A stretch of 64,000 nucleotides of DNA from Chitinophagales bacterium (GTDB lineage: Bacteria; Bacteroidota; Bacteroidia; Chitinophagales; Chitinophagaceae). Shown here one piece after another: positions 9,223 to 17,133 of this stretch. The stretch is from the NCBI GenBank assembly GCA_017303855.1, contig JAFLBL010000002.1, positions 1-64,000 on the forward strand. Reading direction: 5' to 3'. A program made the position numbers and the translations under genes. The notes below the pieces were generated by a model. The model worked only from the letters and a program-made list of their open reading frames with translations, did not search any database and had not been told where the DNA came from. Numbering within the stretch: the stretch's first letter is position 1; each line of letters begins with the position of its first letter.

Positions 9223-9446
9223 TTTGCTTGGTTTAAGGTTGTTAAATAAGAATTTTCAATTTCTGTTTTGGTGGCAATCCTGTTTTTGGATAGATATTGC
9301 TCCAGGTCAGTCTTTTGGAATAGGATCAGTTTCCCCCCTGGCTTACAGAATGGGATTTCGCGAAGGCTTGTCTTTTTGTAAAGAGTCGATTTGGAGATCA
9401 TCAGGAAGGCTGCCGCTTCCTTAAATGACATATATGCTTTATGCAT
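9219..9446 (-). CDS. Excisionase-like helix-turn-helix protein
   Basis: 75 residues with the helix-turn-helix layout of MerR/Xis-like HTH_17 proteins: YMSFKEAAAFLMISKSTLYK, a wing (PFCKPGGKLILF), then a recognition tail. Such proteins direct excision or regulate the element's own genes. Its stop overlaps the start of the helicase gene, so the two are translationally coupled. Confidence 0.75.
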   Translation of the reverse strand: MHKAYMSFKEAAAFLMISKSTLYKKTSLREIPFCKPGGKLILFQKTDLEQYLSKNRIATKTEIENSYLTTLNQAK

Positions 9447-9592
9447 TTTACTTGTTTTATTGATTTCTTAAATTATTTATTATCAAGCATTTATAAAACC
9501 AGTAGTCGACTTTCACTGATTTTCTATCGCTTTGATGAATACAAAATTTGCAATAAAACTTAGCTGTAAGGGGTTACAAGAGGGTTACTTTG

Positions 9593-10342
9593 TTATAACT
9601 TTTTTTGGGACTTAATATCTGTGTCTATTGCGGTTATAACTTTTTGGAGATAGTCTTTTAATATTGAAAGATTATTTTGACGCTTAGTAGGTTTTTTTAA
9701 GTCGTCTAAATAAGTCAAGTCTTTTCTAATAGTATTTTCAGAATAACCAGTTAAATGCATCACGAGAGTACTTAAAGAACTCTTCTCATAAGGAAGTATT
9801 AATTTTTCATTCTTTAAATATTGGAAAAGGAGTGCTAATTGAGATTTGTTTAAAACAGGTTCAGCATCGGGATATTCTAACCTTAGTTGTGGGAATGAAA
9901 AATCTGGACTAAGAGTTATTGTGATAGGAGAATTATGGTTATTTGATTTTTGGGATACTAAGGATAACTTGATTAGATTTAATTCCTTTAAATAATATTC
10001 AATTTCGTCTTTAGCTAATTTGTAATATCTTTTTCTTGTTTTATCATCTAGTTCAATAGTTTTTGGTATAAAAACTGAATTATCTTCAAAACTATCAAAT
10101 TCACCAGACAGTTGATATTTATTAATAAGCGAAATTCCCAGCGATTTTAAATCCTTTAATTCTTTGATTGATATTTCTATTCTTTGTTCGGCTTCAATTG
10201 GAAATTTATAGAGGTTTCTTTGAATTATAGCGATGTCATACTCATATCTTAGATGGGTATGAGCCAATCCGCTTGTCGATAGATTTTTAAGATTGTCTAT
10301 CCTGGAATCAAGTTCTGAAAAAATATCGTTAATTGATTGCAT
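9593..10342 (-). CDS. Hypothetical element protein, possibly RteC-like
   Basis: 249 residues, largely helical. The C-terminal part (LNKSQLALLFQYLKNEKLI, TGYSENTIRKDLTYLDDL) resembles the winged C terminus of RteC, which in CTnDOT activates excision; compare the RteC at 47319 (WTGSKVALIELIYALQ). The N-terminal half is a coiled-coil-like region without known motifs. It lies between the integrase (34 bp away) and the excisionase-like gene, the right place for an excision regulator. The RteC link is inference. Confidence 0.55.
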   Translation of the reverse strand: MQSINDIFSELDSRIDNLKNLSTSGLAHTHLRYEYDIAIIQRNLYKFPIEAEQRIEISIKELKDLKSLGISLINKYQLSGEFDSFEDNSVFIPKTIELDDKTRKRYYKLAKDEIEYYLKELNLIKLSLVSQKSNNHNSPITITLSPDFSFPQLRLEYPDAEPVLNKSQLALLFQYLKNEKLILPYEKSSLSTLVMHLTGYSENTIRKDLTYLDDLKKPTKRQNNLSILKDYLQKVITAIDTDIKSQKKL

Positions 10343-10376
10343 ATCAATTGTATTTGTATCCTAAAGTACAAAATTC

Positions 10377-11615
10377 TCAGAAGTCCGTTAACAAATTCGC
10401 ATATTCGATTTTTGTGGAATCTTCAAATGATGCGAGGTAAGCAGAAGTGGTTGTAATACTAGCGTGCCCTAGGCTTTCAGAGATGAATTCAGTATTTACA
10501 TTTTTCCTTTTAAGCATTGTGGCAAAACTGTGTCTACAACTATAAGTGTTGCATTTTTGAGAGATATTGAGCCGTAAACGAATAGCTTCCATATGTTTAT
10601 TATTGGACTTTATAAAATTCTGGGTCAAATATTTTATTTGTATAGGGGTGTGCTCTTCTTTGAGTACGGGAAAAATGTACTCAGATTCAGGCAATTCGTT
10701 TTTCCATTTATTTATAATCTCTAATGCTTGTGGGAGAATTGGAACCTTTATTTGTTGTAGACTACCCTTCTTTGTGTTTTTTGTTTTGGATCTTATGAAT
10801 TCAATAAAATCTCCTTTCAGGTTTTCAGATTTTAGTTTAAGAATATCACAAAAATTCATTCCATTGCATAAATAGCTCAGTTTCCAGAAATCCAAAGCTT
10901 TAGCTTCTTCTTTGTTTTCTGGTTTATAATTGAATAAGTTTCCTATTTCTTCTGTTGACAATGCTTTTTTTGTATTTGAACTTACTGGTATTACATATTT
11001 ATTCTTCCCAAACGGGTAGTCATCCTTACTTATAATATTTCTCGAGATTGCATCGTTATAGATTGATCGTAATTGCCGGAGGTATATTCCAATCGTGGAA
11101 AAGGATTTTTTATTATTTAGCATGTATTTTTCATAGTCCTGAAGAAATTCAGGAGAAATATCATTTAAGCTTAAATTCTTTTTAAAGGCTAAAAGCGAAT
11201 TTTTTGTGGTTTGATAGGATATTGCAGTGCCTACACTTTCCTTTTTGTTTTGTAAAGCAATATATCTATCAAATAGACCTGCCAGATTCAATGCATTAAA
11301 GTCTATTGCATTTTCGTAAAATTTGCTTTCAAATTTCTGAAACGAGAAAGGAGTCAATGTTTCGATTATTGTTTTGGCCCTGTTTTTTAGGGCATTCATC
11401 TTATATCGAATTTCCTTTAAACCTTCATCTCTAAGTTTATCTGTATTCAGCTTTTCCCATTCAGTAATAGATAGGTCAAGATTGGTGCTGTAACGCTTTT
11501 TTTCTGGCTTACAGTAAATGGTAAGCTTTAAAGGGTACTTGCCTGATTTCTTTGCATTCCGTTTATCCAGGAATAGAGTTACTGTAGGTTTGAATTTTTT
11601 CATTTTTTGCAACAT
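10377..11615 (-). CDS. int: Tyrosine recombinase/integrase of the left element
   Basis: 412 residues: N-terminal arm-binding domain (KPTVTLFLDKRNAKKSGKYPL), SAM-like core-binding domain, and the catalytic domain with CRHSFATML, SLGHASITTTSAYL and the Tyr nucleophile in the last motif. The first catalytic Arg is not seen (LCNGMNFCDIL), as in IntDOT-type enzymes. A second ATG at residue 5 is possible. It lies next to 11-bp repeats and a tRNA-Asn 3' fragment, so it probably inserted the 7.8-11.8 kb element there. Confidence 0.9.
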   Translation of the reverse strand: MLQKMKKFKPTVTLFLDKRNAKKSGKYPLKLTIYCKPEKKRYSTNLDLSITEWEKLNTDKLRDEGLKEIRYKMNALKNRAKTIIETLTPFSFQKFESKFYENAIDFNALNLAGLFDRYIALQNKKESVGTAISYQTTKNSLLAFKKNLSLNDISPEFLQDYEKYMLNNKKSFSTIGIYLRQLRSIYNDAISRNIISKDDYPFGKNKYVIPVSSNTKKALSTEEIGNLFNYKPENKEEAKALDFWKLSYLCNGMNFCDILKLKSENLKGDFIEFIRSKTKNTKKGSLQQIKVPILPQALEIINKWKNELPESEYIFPVLKEEHTPIQIKYLTQNFIKSNNKHMEAIRLRLNISQKCNTYSCRHSFATMLKRKNVNTEFISESLGHASITTTSAYLASFEDSTKIEYANLLTDF

Positions 11616-11625
11616 TTACTATGTA

Positions 11626-11655
11626 TTTGCACCAAATTTGCACCAAATTTGCACC
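11626..11655. repeat. 11-bp direct repeats before the integrase
   Basis: TTTGCACCAAA occurs at 11626-11636 and 11637-11647, followed by a partial copy TTTGCACC at 11648-11655. They lie directly upstream of the leftward integrase start and near the attachment site. They may be integrase or excisionase arm-type sites, or control int expression. Confidence 0.5.
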
Positions 11656-11783
11656 ACAAAGGAAAGAATATTCAGTAATTAAAAGTATGATTCGGAAAAA
11701 TAAAATTGCTTAAGTAATTGAATATATGATATATATGAAGATAAATAGTTAAATCGGAAAAGATCGGAATGAATCAATATTAT

Positions 11784-11828
11784 GACTGTTAATCAGAGGG
11801 TCGTTGGTTCAAGTCCAACAGGGGGAGC
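11784..11828 (+). other. tRNA-Asn(GTT) 3' fragment, attachment site
   Basis: The sequence from GACTGTTAATC has the anticodon loop CTGTTAA (GTT, Asn). It then has a variable region, a perfect T arm (GTTGG 11803-11807, TTCAAGT, CCAAC 11815-11819) and the acceptor 3' strand ending GGGGGAGC at 11828. The D arm and 5' acceptor strand are absent. A 3' half of a tRNA next to an integrase is the usual mark of integration into a tRNA gene. The intact tRNA should be at the other end of the element. Confidence 0.75.
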
Positions 11829-11872
11829 GAAACAGGACTTTTTAAAAGTCTTAAAATCACTAAAAACGAGTC

Positions 11873-11912
11873 AAACCCATGTAAGTCAATACTTTCATGG
11901 GTTTTTCTTTTC
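11873..11912 (+). terminator. Intrinsic terminator after the tRNA fragment
   Basis: AAACCCATG (11873-11881) pairs with CATGGGTTT (11896-11904), followed by a T-rich run. A small palindrome GACTTTTTAAAAGTC lies just before it. This fits the native terminator of the tRNA gene, supporting 11829 onward as former downstream sequence of that tRNA. Confidence 0.6.
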
Positions 11913-12040
11913 CCGCGACTCCCGTTAAAACCCGTCAAATCCCGCCAGTTTTGTTTCACTTTTTGTTACACTTTTTTAGGTTCAAACTTGATTATTTTAG
12001 GGAATGAACTTGAAAAGTGTAGTAATGAAAATGCGGTATT

Positions 12041-13288
12041 ATGATACGAGTTCCAACTATCTCCGTCAGACACAATTGGCGGAAATCAACCAACAGAAGC
12101 GGCCTGTATGGCATTTCTATCCGTGTGTACTTGTCAGGCGAAGCTCCCAGGCTTTATCCAATTAAATTGCCGGCTAAAGTATCCACTGAACAATGGCAAG
12201 GGAAAGAAAACCACTGGGTTAAAAACAACCACCCCTTCTTTTTTGAGATCAACTGTAAAATTGCAGAGACGATCAATAAGCTGAATGACCTGGTAAAAAG
12301 ATTCTATGCCCAGAATAAGCCGGTTACCTTCTACACTATTGATAAGGAATTAATGTTCCGGGGAGAGCGGAATGTCTTTAATGATTATTTCAAGAACTAT
12401 ATCAGGCGACCACCTGAAACGGTAAGGTTGGACGATGTAACCTGGGAAAAATATAATGCCTGTTTACTTCACCTGAACAATTTTCAGAGCCGTATAAGTT
12501 TTTCTGAAATTGATGAAACACTGATTGCCAGATTTAAGAACTACTTGTCTAATCTGAAGGGGCGGAAAGGGAAGATGGATCCGGCCACCATTAAATCCTA
12601 CTGGGATAAATTAAAGGTCGTACTAACCTATGCCGCCAAAAAGGATCATTTTTTGGACCCGATTGAAGTAGAGCGTTATTTTGAAGAAATCAAAGTAAGT
12701 GTACCAAAGAAAAAAGAAGGCCAGCACCTTGAAATAGAAGAAGTGCAGCGGTTAAGGAAACTGGTTTTTGAAGAGAAGGATTATAGTTTGCAAAGAGACA
12801 GGGATCTTTTCTTATTTCAGGTCTATACCGGGCTATATTATAACGACCTCCAAATTCTCAGGAAAGATCAGTTATTTAATGATATTGAGCAAGGGCACTA
12901 TATTATTGGAGAAAGAGATAAAAACAACAACCCGACCATTATCCCTTTGTTCAAGTTTCCATATGCCGCTGAGATAATAAAGAAATATAAAGATAAAAAT
13001 CCAGAGAATACTTTGCTTTTCAGGAAGAATCTGTTTATCGAAGTCCAGGCATATAACCGAAATTTAAAATTACTGGCAAAAAAGGCAGGTATAGTACGAA
13101 AATTGAGCAATAAGACCGGCAGGCATACAAATGCTCAGATGTGGATACGGTACGGAGCTGAAAGGCCCGTGCTCTCAAAAATGATGGGGCATGAAAAGGA
13201 GCAGACTACGGAGAATTATTACAAAGTAGGGTTAAGAGAGGTTATTGAAGGGACAAAGATGATAGATTTTGAAAAAATAAATATCTAG
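12041..13288 (+). CDS. int: Tyrosine recombinase/integrase of the ICE
   Basis: 415 residues: an arm-binding domain (ISVRHNWRKSTNRSGLYG), a SAM-like core-binding domain (about 120-220), and a C-terminal catalytic domain with TGRHTNAQMWIR, MMGHEKEQTTENYY and the Tyr nucleophile. The position of the first catalytic Arg reads VYTGLYYNDLQ, so Arg I is replaced, a trait of Bacteroidota integrases. It differs clearly from the integrase at 10377. It reads away from the tRNA fragment into the ICE. Confidence 0.9.
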   Translation: MIRVPTISVRHNWRKSTNRSGLYGISIRVYLSGEAPRLYPIKLPAKVSTEQWQGKENHWVKNNHPFFFEINCKIAETINKLNDLVKRFYAQNKPVTFYTIDKELMFRGERNVFNDYFKNYIRRPPETVRLDDVTWEKYNACLLHLNNFQSRISFSEIDETLIARFKNYLSNLKGRKGKMDPATIKSYWDKLKVVLTYAAKKDHFLDPIEVERYFEEIKVSVPKKKEGQHLEIEEVQRLRKLVFEEKDYSLQRDRDLFLFQVYTGLYYNDLQILRKDQLFNDIEQGHYIIGERDKNNNPTIIPLFKFPYAAEIIKKYKDKNPENTLLFRKNLFIEVQAYNRNLKLLAKKAGIVRKLSNKTGRHTNAQMWIRYGAERPVLSKMMGHEKEQTTENYYKVGLREVIEGTKMIDFEKINI

Positions 13289-13485
13289 ATTCCCGTTTAT
13301 AATTTAAATGTAGCCTCGACAGGGCTAAATACTTTATTGGGAATCAATATTGTTACAGAAAACCGTAAACAAATCCGTAAACTGGTCGTTTTATGTTAAA
13401 AAATCAATTTAAAATACTTTTGATCAAAAATACAATTTAAAGAGTAAAGTAATTAATTGTAATCTTGTTAATTTGCTTAAAACTA

Positions 13486-13986
13486 TTACTTTTTTATCTC
13501 CCATTGTTTGAGGCGATTCATACATTCATCTTTTGGTAAACGGTCATTAAAACTCAACAAATAATTCATTTTTTCGATTGCTAAAGTATGATTGATTAGC
13601 TCAGCTTTAAGAAATATATCAAAAAGCCAAATTATGCCTCTAACAGTAAGCTGATTGCTGGTACAAAATTTTCTTAAAGGGCCATCACCCGTTAAAACCA
13701 CTGCCGAATGCTTGATTGCCAGATAGACAACCGTTTTATCAGGAAACTCCAAAGATTTCGGAGCATTCATTTCAACAATCTCCGTTAATTCTTCGCTTGA
13801 AAAATTATATACTTTCAGGACTTTTGCCTGAATGAATGAATCTACTTTTTCGTATTGACCGGCATTAAGCTGGTCAACTACTTCCCTTGTTGTGTGTATC
13901 TCTACATCAACGCTGAATAGGTAACCTAATAACTGTAGTTTTATCAGGTCAATAAAAATATTTGCATCGGTTACCGCAACTTTCAT
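13486..13986 (-). CDS. PIN-domain protein (putative toxin or nuclease)
   Basis: 166 residues with the acidic PIN set: Asp7 (TDANIFIDL), Glu35 (TREVVDQL), Asp83 (FPDKTVVYLA) and Asp101 (TGDGPLRKF). PIN proteins are metal-dependent RNases and are often toxins. Its ATG overlaps the stop of the Xre-ImmA gene by 4 bp, so the two are coupled. PIN proteins of the DUF3368/DUF4411 kind are known partners of Xre-ImmA proteins. It ends a leftward pair that diverges from the ubiquitin-like operon. Confidence 0.8.
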   Translation of the reverse strand: MKVAVTDANIFIDLIKLQLLGYLFSVDVEIHTTREVVDQLNAGQYEKVDSFIQAKVLKVYNFSSEELTEIVEMNAPKSLEFPDKTVVYLAIKHSAVVLTGDGPLRKFCTSNQLTVRGIIWLFDIFLKAELINHTLAIEKMNYLLSFNDRLPKDECMNRLKQWEIKK

Positions 13987-15038
13987 TTTGCTGTGTTATC
14001 TAAGATTTCTCTAAAATCACCTAGCTTCTGACGGTTTAACGATGCAGCTTTGGTGGTTGAAATTATTTCTTCGGCTACAGCCCGGATTAATAACTGTAAA
14101 AATCTTTCAGAGTACTCTCTTCCTGTGTAAACACCAAATTCTTTTTCTTTTGTATGATACTGATTGTATTTTATCATAAAGAATTTGAAATAGGAAGGAG
14201 TAATTATCTCAAGATTAAAAGACCTGTATATAATTGCAGCAAGAGAAATACCATATTGCTCTGCAATCATGAATAGTTCTTTCATTATAATCTGACTTCT
14301 TTTATCGCCGAGATACTGTTTTATTTTTTTCTCCGGCAATAGCATTGCGCCCGCAAAAAGGTCGCACATTTTCTCACATTCCTTATCATCAAAAGCCGAT
14401 AAATCCAAATAGAGATGAGCCAATTCATGCAGTGCGGTAAATCTTTGACGAACAATCGGAATTTCTTCATTGCAATTCAGAACTATTACTGCAATCTTTT
14501 CATGAATAATAGTAGACATGCCGGAGAAAGACATATCTACTTCCAACTGATAAACCTTTATATTATTTTCTTCGAGCATCTCAACAATATTAGGTAAGGG
14601 ATCTTCACCCAGGCACCAGTCTTTCCTGATCTGCTGAGCGGCCAGTTCTACATCCTTACTGGTTTTTATCTTATAGGACTTGGGTTTGAACTTAATTGCA
14701 TTATTAAGCCCCAGAAGATCTTCCAGCTCAAGATACCGCTCCAGAAATTCCACAGTTTGTGCAGAAACTTTTTCCTGTTCCTTGACAGTGAGTTTTTTGA
14801 GTTTACGAAAGCGAATGTCGGTCAGGGCTACAGTAGCCTCCCTGAAGAAGTAATCATTAGTTACTTTTAAAGCTTTGCTAAGTAAGCTGATGGTTTCACT
14901 ATCGGGGCTCATCTCCCCGTTTTCTAATCTGTTCAATGCTTGTTTGTTGAGTTGATTTTGGATGGCATCAGACAAATCCTGTAATGAATAACCATTCATT
15001 TTACGAGCAGCTTTTAGGCGTTCTGAAAAGTGCTTCAT
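13983..15038 (-). CDS. Xre regulator with ImmA/IrrE metallopeptidase domain
   Basis: 351 residues. The N-terminal Xre helix-turn-helix (SERLKAARKMNGYSLQDLSD, residues 5-62) is followed by a zinc metallopeptidase domain with HELAH at 204-208 and the downstream helix CDLFAGAMLLP. In known relatives the peptidase cleaves a repressor or antitoxin in response to a signal; some act as antitoxins. A perfect 9-bp inverted repeat (15084-15119) before its start is a likely operator. The divergent ubiquitin-like operon starts 370 bp away, so this protein may also control it. Confidence 0.85.
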   Translation of the reverse strand: MKHFSERLKAARKMNGYSLQDLSDAIQNQLNKQALNRLENGEMSPDSETISLLSKALKVTNDYFFREATVALTDIRFRKLKKLTVKEQEKVSAQTVEFLERYLELEDLLGLNNAIKFKPKSYKIKTSKDVELAAQQIRKDWCLGEDPLPNIVEMLEENNIKVYQLEVDMSFSGMSTIIHEKIAVIVLNCNEEIPIVRQRFTALHELAHLYLDLSAFDDKECEKMCDLFAGAMLLPEKKIKQYLGDKRSQIIMKELFMIAEQYGISLAAIIYRSFNLEIITPSYFKFFMIKYNQYHTKEKEFGVYTGREYSERFLQLLIRAVAEEIISTTKAASLNRQKLGDFREILDNTAK

Positions 15039-15083
15039 AGACTGGTTGTTTGCAGCAGTTTAATTTTTGGTTGTGGGCAACTA

Positions 15084-15119
15084 TTGGACAAATTTATAAA
15101 TATTTTCCATTTTGTCCAA
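15084..15119. promoter_or_regulatory. Inverted-repeat operator before the Xre-ImmA gene
   Basis: TTGGACAAA (15084-15092) and TTTGTCCAA (15111-15119) are perfect inverted repeats 18 bp apart, 46 bp upstream of the Xre-ImmA start. Symmetry and position fit autoregulation. The remaining gap to 15407 has a CCCTGG / CCAGGG hairpin (15147-15180) and no gene. Confidence 0.5.
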
Positions 15120-15407
15120 AATATTTTATATTTGGTATAGAATTAAAAAACCCTGGCCGATGTGCAACCATCAAACCAGGGCAATAAAATGGAAAGTTGG
15201 GTTCTGTGCAGTTCCCTGTGAAAGCAAAAAGCTGACACCTTTCCGGAAGTGTTTTTCGACGGCTGCAAAATAAGACAGTTTGTAATACAAAATACAACAA
15301 TTATACAAGCGGCCATAAACATACTCCTCCTGAATATCTGCACCGGCTAAAGCTCCTGATCCGTAAGTAAAGAAGCATCATTTTCTAACTCATTTAAAAT
15401 TCTAACA

Positions 15408-15632
15408 ATGAGTAAAAAAAATCAACATGTGGTCCCGCATGGTAACGAATGGGCCGTAAAAGGTGCAGGTAACAGCAAAGCTACCTACATCACCGATACG
15501 CAATCGGAGGCTATTAAATTAGCAAGGGACATTGCACAGAACCAAAATTCTGAGCTATTCATTCACAACCGTCATGGCCAAATAAGAGAACGTAACACTT
15601 ACGGCGATGACCCAAATCCGCCGAAAGGCTAA
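15408..15632 (+). CDS. DUF2188 family small protein
   Basis: 74 residues with the DUF2188 pattern: QHVVPHGNEWAVKGAGNSKA, then a helix (TQSEAIKLARDIAQNQ) and a strand (SELFIHNRHGQIRERNTYG). The role of DUF2188 is unknown; such proteins are frequent in accessory islands. It is the first gene of the ubiquitin-like operon, followed by a very strong ribosome binding site for the next gene. Confidence 0.8.
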   Translation: MSKKNQHVVPHGNEWAVKGAGNSKATYITDTQSEAIKLARDIAQNQNSELFIHNRHGQIRERNTYGDDPNPPKG

Positions 15633-15644
15633 AAGGAGGTGGCT

Positions 15645-15905
15645 ATGCAATTCGATGGAGCAGTTATTAAAGAACAGGGAGTGACCTTTGCTATTGTAAT
15701 AGTAAAGCCCTATGTATTGAACAATTCTTCTGAAGCAGAAAGTACCCGGTCAAGTTTTAGAGGAATTTTCCCTGGTGTGCCCATTATCCTGATGGCACAA
15801 GGTTCTGGGGGAAGAGCGACATACCAAGGGAGGCCTGATATAGTCAATTTTCTTACGCATGTTTCTCCTTCAAGAATTCCATGGAAGACGTACACGGTAA
15901 ATTGA
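15645..15905 (+). CDS. Hypothetical small protein of the ubiquitin-like operon
   Basis: 86 residues from ATG 15645, placed there because AAAGGAGG (15632-15639) lies 5 nt upstream; a GTG at 15639 is in frame but overlaps the ribosome binding site. The sequence looks like a compact alpha/beta protein (VTFAIVIVKPYVL, VPIILMAQGSGGRATYQGR). Family not recognised. It is 12 bp after DUF2188. Confidence 0.6.
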   Translation: MQFDGAVIKEQGVTFAIVIVKPYVLNNSSEAESTRSSFRGIFPGVPIILMAQGSGGRATYQGRPDIVNFLTHVSPSRIPWKTYTVN

Positions 15906-15930
15906 TTTTTTAAAAGTTAAAAAGAAAATT

Positions 15931-16104
15931 ATGAAACAGCTTTACAATTACAGGCAGCCGAATGACACGGTAAGACTTTGTAAAAAGGACATATGTATTG
16001 AAGCAAGAGGACGCAACGGGCAACTTATTGTTGTTGCATTGGCTGTCTTGCTTATTAGTACATCTATTTACTATTTGGCGAAAGCTAAGCAAGTGCAGTA
16101 TTAA
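15931..16104 (+). CDS. Small single-pass membrane protein
   Basis: 57 residues: an N-terminal polar part (MKQLYNYRQPNDTVRLC...) and one membrane helix near the C terminus (LIVVALAVLLISTSIYYLA). No family recognised. It is in the same direction as and 25 bp after its neighbour, and a hairpin with a weak U tract follows. It may be a real operon member or a lucky frame; the well-formed hydrophobic helix favours a gene. Confidence 0.45.
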   Translation: MKQLYNYRQPNDTVRLCKKDICIEARGRNGQLIVVALAVLLISTSIYYLAKAKQVQY

Positions 16105-16118
16105 AAAGGTTTGCAAGC

Positions 16119-16147
16119 AGGAAGGCGGCAGAGCCGCTTTCTTGTTT
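16119..16147 (+). terminator. Hairpin within the ubiquitin-like operon (attenuator?)
   Basis: AAGGCGGC pairs with GCCGCTTT around the AGA loop (16122-16140), followed by CTTGTTT. It could partly end transcription between the small proteins and the Ubl part of the operon. Confidence 0.35.
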
Positions 16148-16166
16148 ACCAATAAAAATTAAGAAC

Positions 16167-16367
16167 ATGTTTGATCTAAGCAAGCAGAAAATAACAATCG
16201 GATGTCCGACCTGTAACCGTAAGCATCAGGTGACGCTCCAACAGGTAGCAAATGGCGCTACGGTAAAGTGTTCTTGCAGCACCAATATAAAGCTGCAGGA
16301 CAAAGGGGGCTCTACAAGACGAGGTATCGGAAATATGAATTGCGCCCTTAAAAAATTCGGTAAGTAA
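16167..16367 (+). CDS. Small zinc-ribbon-like protein
   Basis: 66 residues with CPTC (residues 13-16) and CSC (35-37) separated by a short strand-turn region, a possible one-zinc ribbon. The rest is basic. Family not named. It lies between a hairpin and the next Cys-rich gene (13 bp away). Confidence 0.5.
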   Translation: MFDLSKQKITIGCPTCNRKHQVTLQQVANGATVKCSCSTNIKLQDKGGSTRRGIGNMNCALKKFGK

Positions 16368-16380
16368 AACCGATTGTATT

Positions 16381-16827
16381 ATGAGCGGCTTTAAACTGGT
16401 AGCTGAAATAATCGCATTGAGCAATGCGGATGCATGGGAATTGGCCAAAATTGAATGGGTACTTGATTCAATTTGTTTTGCCGAGGAACCTGAAACATGT
16501 CTTTGCGGTCATTTCCCTATTATCGAATTGTGTGAATTAAAAAACACAAAGAATGGTAATAGTGCAACAGTGGGTAATTGCTGTGTGAAAAAGTTTCTTG
16601 GTCTGCCGTCGGATAAGATATTTCAGGCGGTGAAGAGAATCAGGGTTGACTTAGACAAAAAATTGAATGGAGAAACAGTCGAACATGCTTATTCAAAAGG
16701 ATGGATCAATGAATGGGAATATAAATTTTATGGTGACGTATTTGCAAAACGAAAATTCTCTGATAAGCAATTGACAAAAAAGAAACAGATAAATGAGAAG
16801 ATATTAAAGAGAATGTCTAAACAATAA
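16381..16827 (+). CDS. Cys-rich protein with CxCG...GNCCVKKF zinc-binding motif
   Basis: 148 residues. The middle has CLCGHFPIIELCEL, then NGNSATVGNCCVKKFLGL. This CxCG-x(n)-NG-x(n)-VG-x-C-C-x-KF layout is a recurring small zinc module in bacterial accessory proteins. The C-terminal third is Lys-rich and helical (QLTKKKQINEKILKRM). It is encoded just before the ubiquitin-like gene, so it may bind or present a substrate; this is inference. Confidence 0.55.
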   Translation: MSGFKLVAEIIALSNADAWELAKIEWVLDSICFAEEPETCLCGHFPIIELCELKNTKNGNSATVGNCCVKKFLGLPSDKIFQAVKRIRVDLDKKLNGETVEHAYSKGWINEWEYKFYGDVFAKRKFSDKQLTKKKQINEKILKRMSKQ

Positions 16828-16878
16828 CGATCGAAAAAAATGTATAATTCAAATAAATAACTAGTAAAAATTAAGACT

Positions 16879-17133
16879 ATGACACAAAATGAAAAGAAAA
16901 AGGTAGCCATTGTTGTAAATGGTGAACCTTTTGAAGTAGAGAAAGAAGAGATATCGTATGCCGAAGTGGTAACGCTTGCCTTTCCTGATTATCCTCAGCA
17001 TCCGGAGGTAACTTATTCAGTGAAATACAAAAGAGGGCACGGTAATAAACCTGAAGGTGTGCTGGCACCAGGCGGAACAGTTAAAGTAAAAGACGAAATG
17101 ATATTCAATGTTTCACCAACTGGTCAGTCATAA
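16879..17133 (+). CDS. Ubiquitin-like protein (multiubiquitin family, single domain)
   Basis: 84 residues with one beta-grasp unit typical of the multiubiquitin family: KVAIVVNGEPFEVEKEEISY, AEVVTLAFPDYPQHPEVTYSVKYKRG, GTVKVKDEMIFNVSPTGQS. It has no C-terminal di-Gly; the end is TGQS, as is usual in this family, so conjugation would need trimming or different chemistry. Most relatives carry several Ubl repeats, this one a single repeat. It overlaps the E1-like gene by 26 bp, which strongly links the two. Confidence 0.8.
   Translation: MTQNEKKKVAIVVNGEPFEVEKEEISYAEVVTLAFPDYPQHPEVTYSVKYKRGHGNKPEGVLAPGGTVKVKDEMIFNVSPTGQS

Larger units (their letters stand above)
7771..11828. mobile_element. Small integrative element at tRNA-Asn (satellite-like)
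   Basis: Four leftward genes (integrase, RteC-like, excisionase-like HTH, SF3 helicase) end on the right at a 45-nt tRNA 3' fragment (11784-11828). No relaxase or transfer gene is present, so the element would move passively. Its left end is not identified: no second copy of the tRNA fragment was seen to the left in this window, so the element may extend further left or have decayed. Confidence 0.55.

Noticed and set aside
11700-11828. Intact tRNA gene
   Set aside because: Only the anticodon-loop to 3' end part is present; no D arm or 5' acceptor strand was found upstream.
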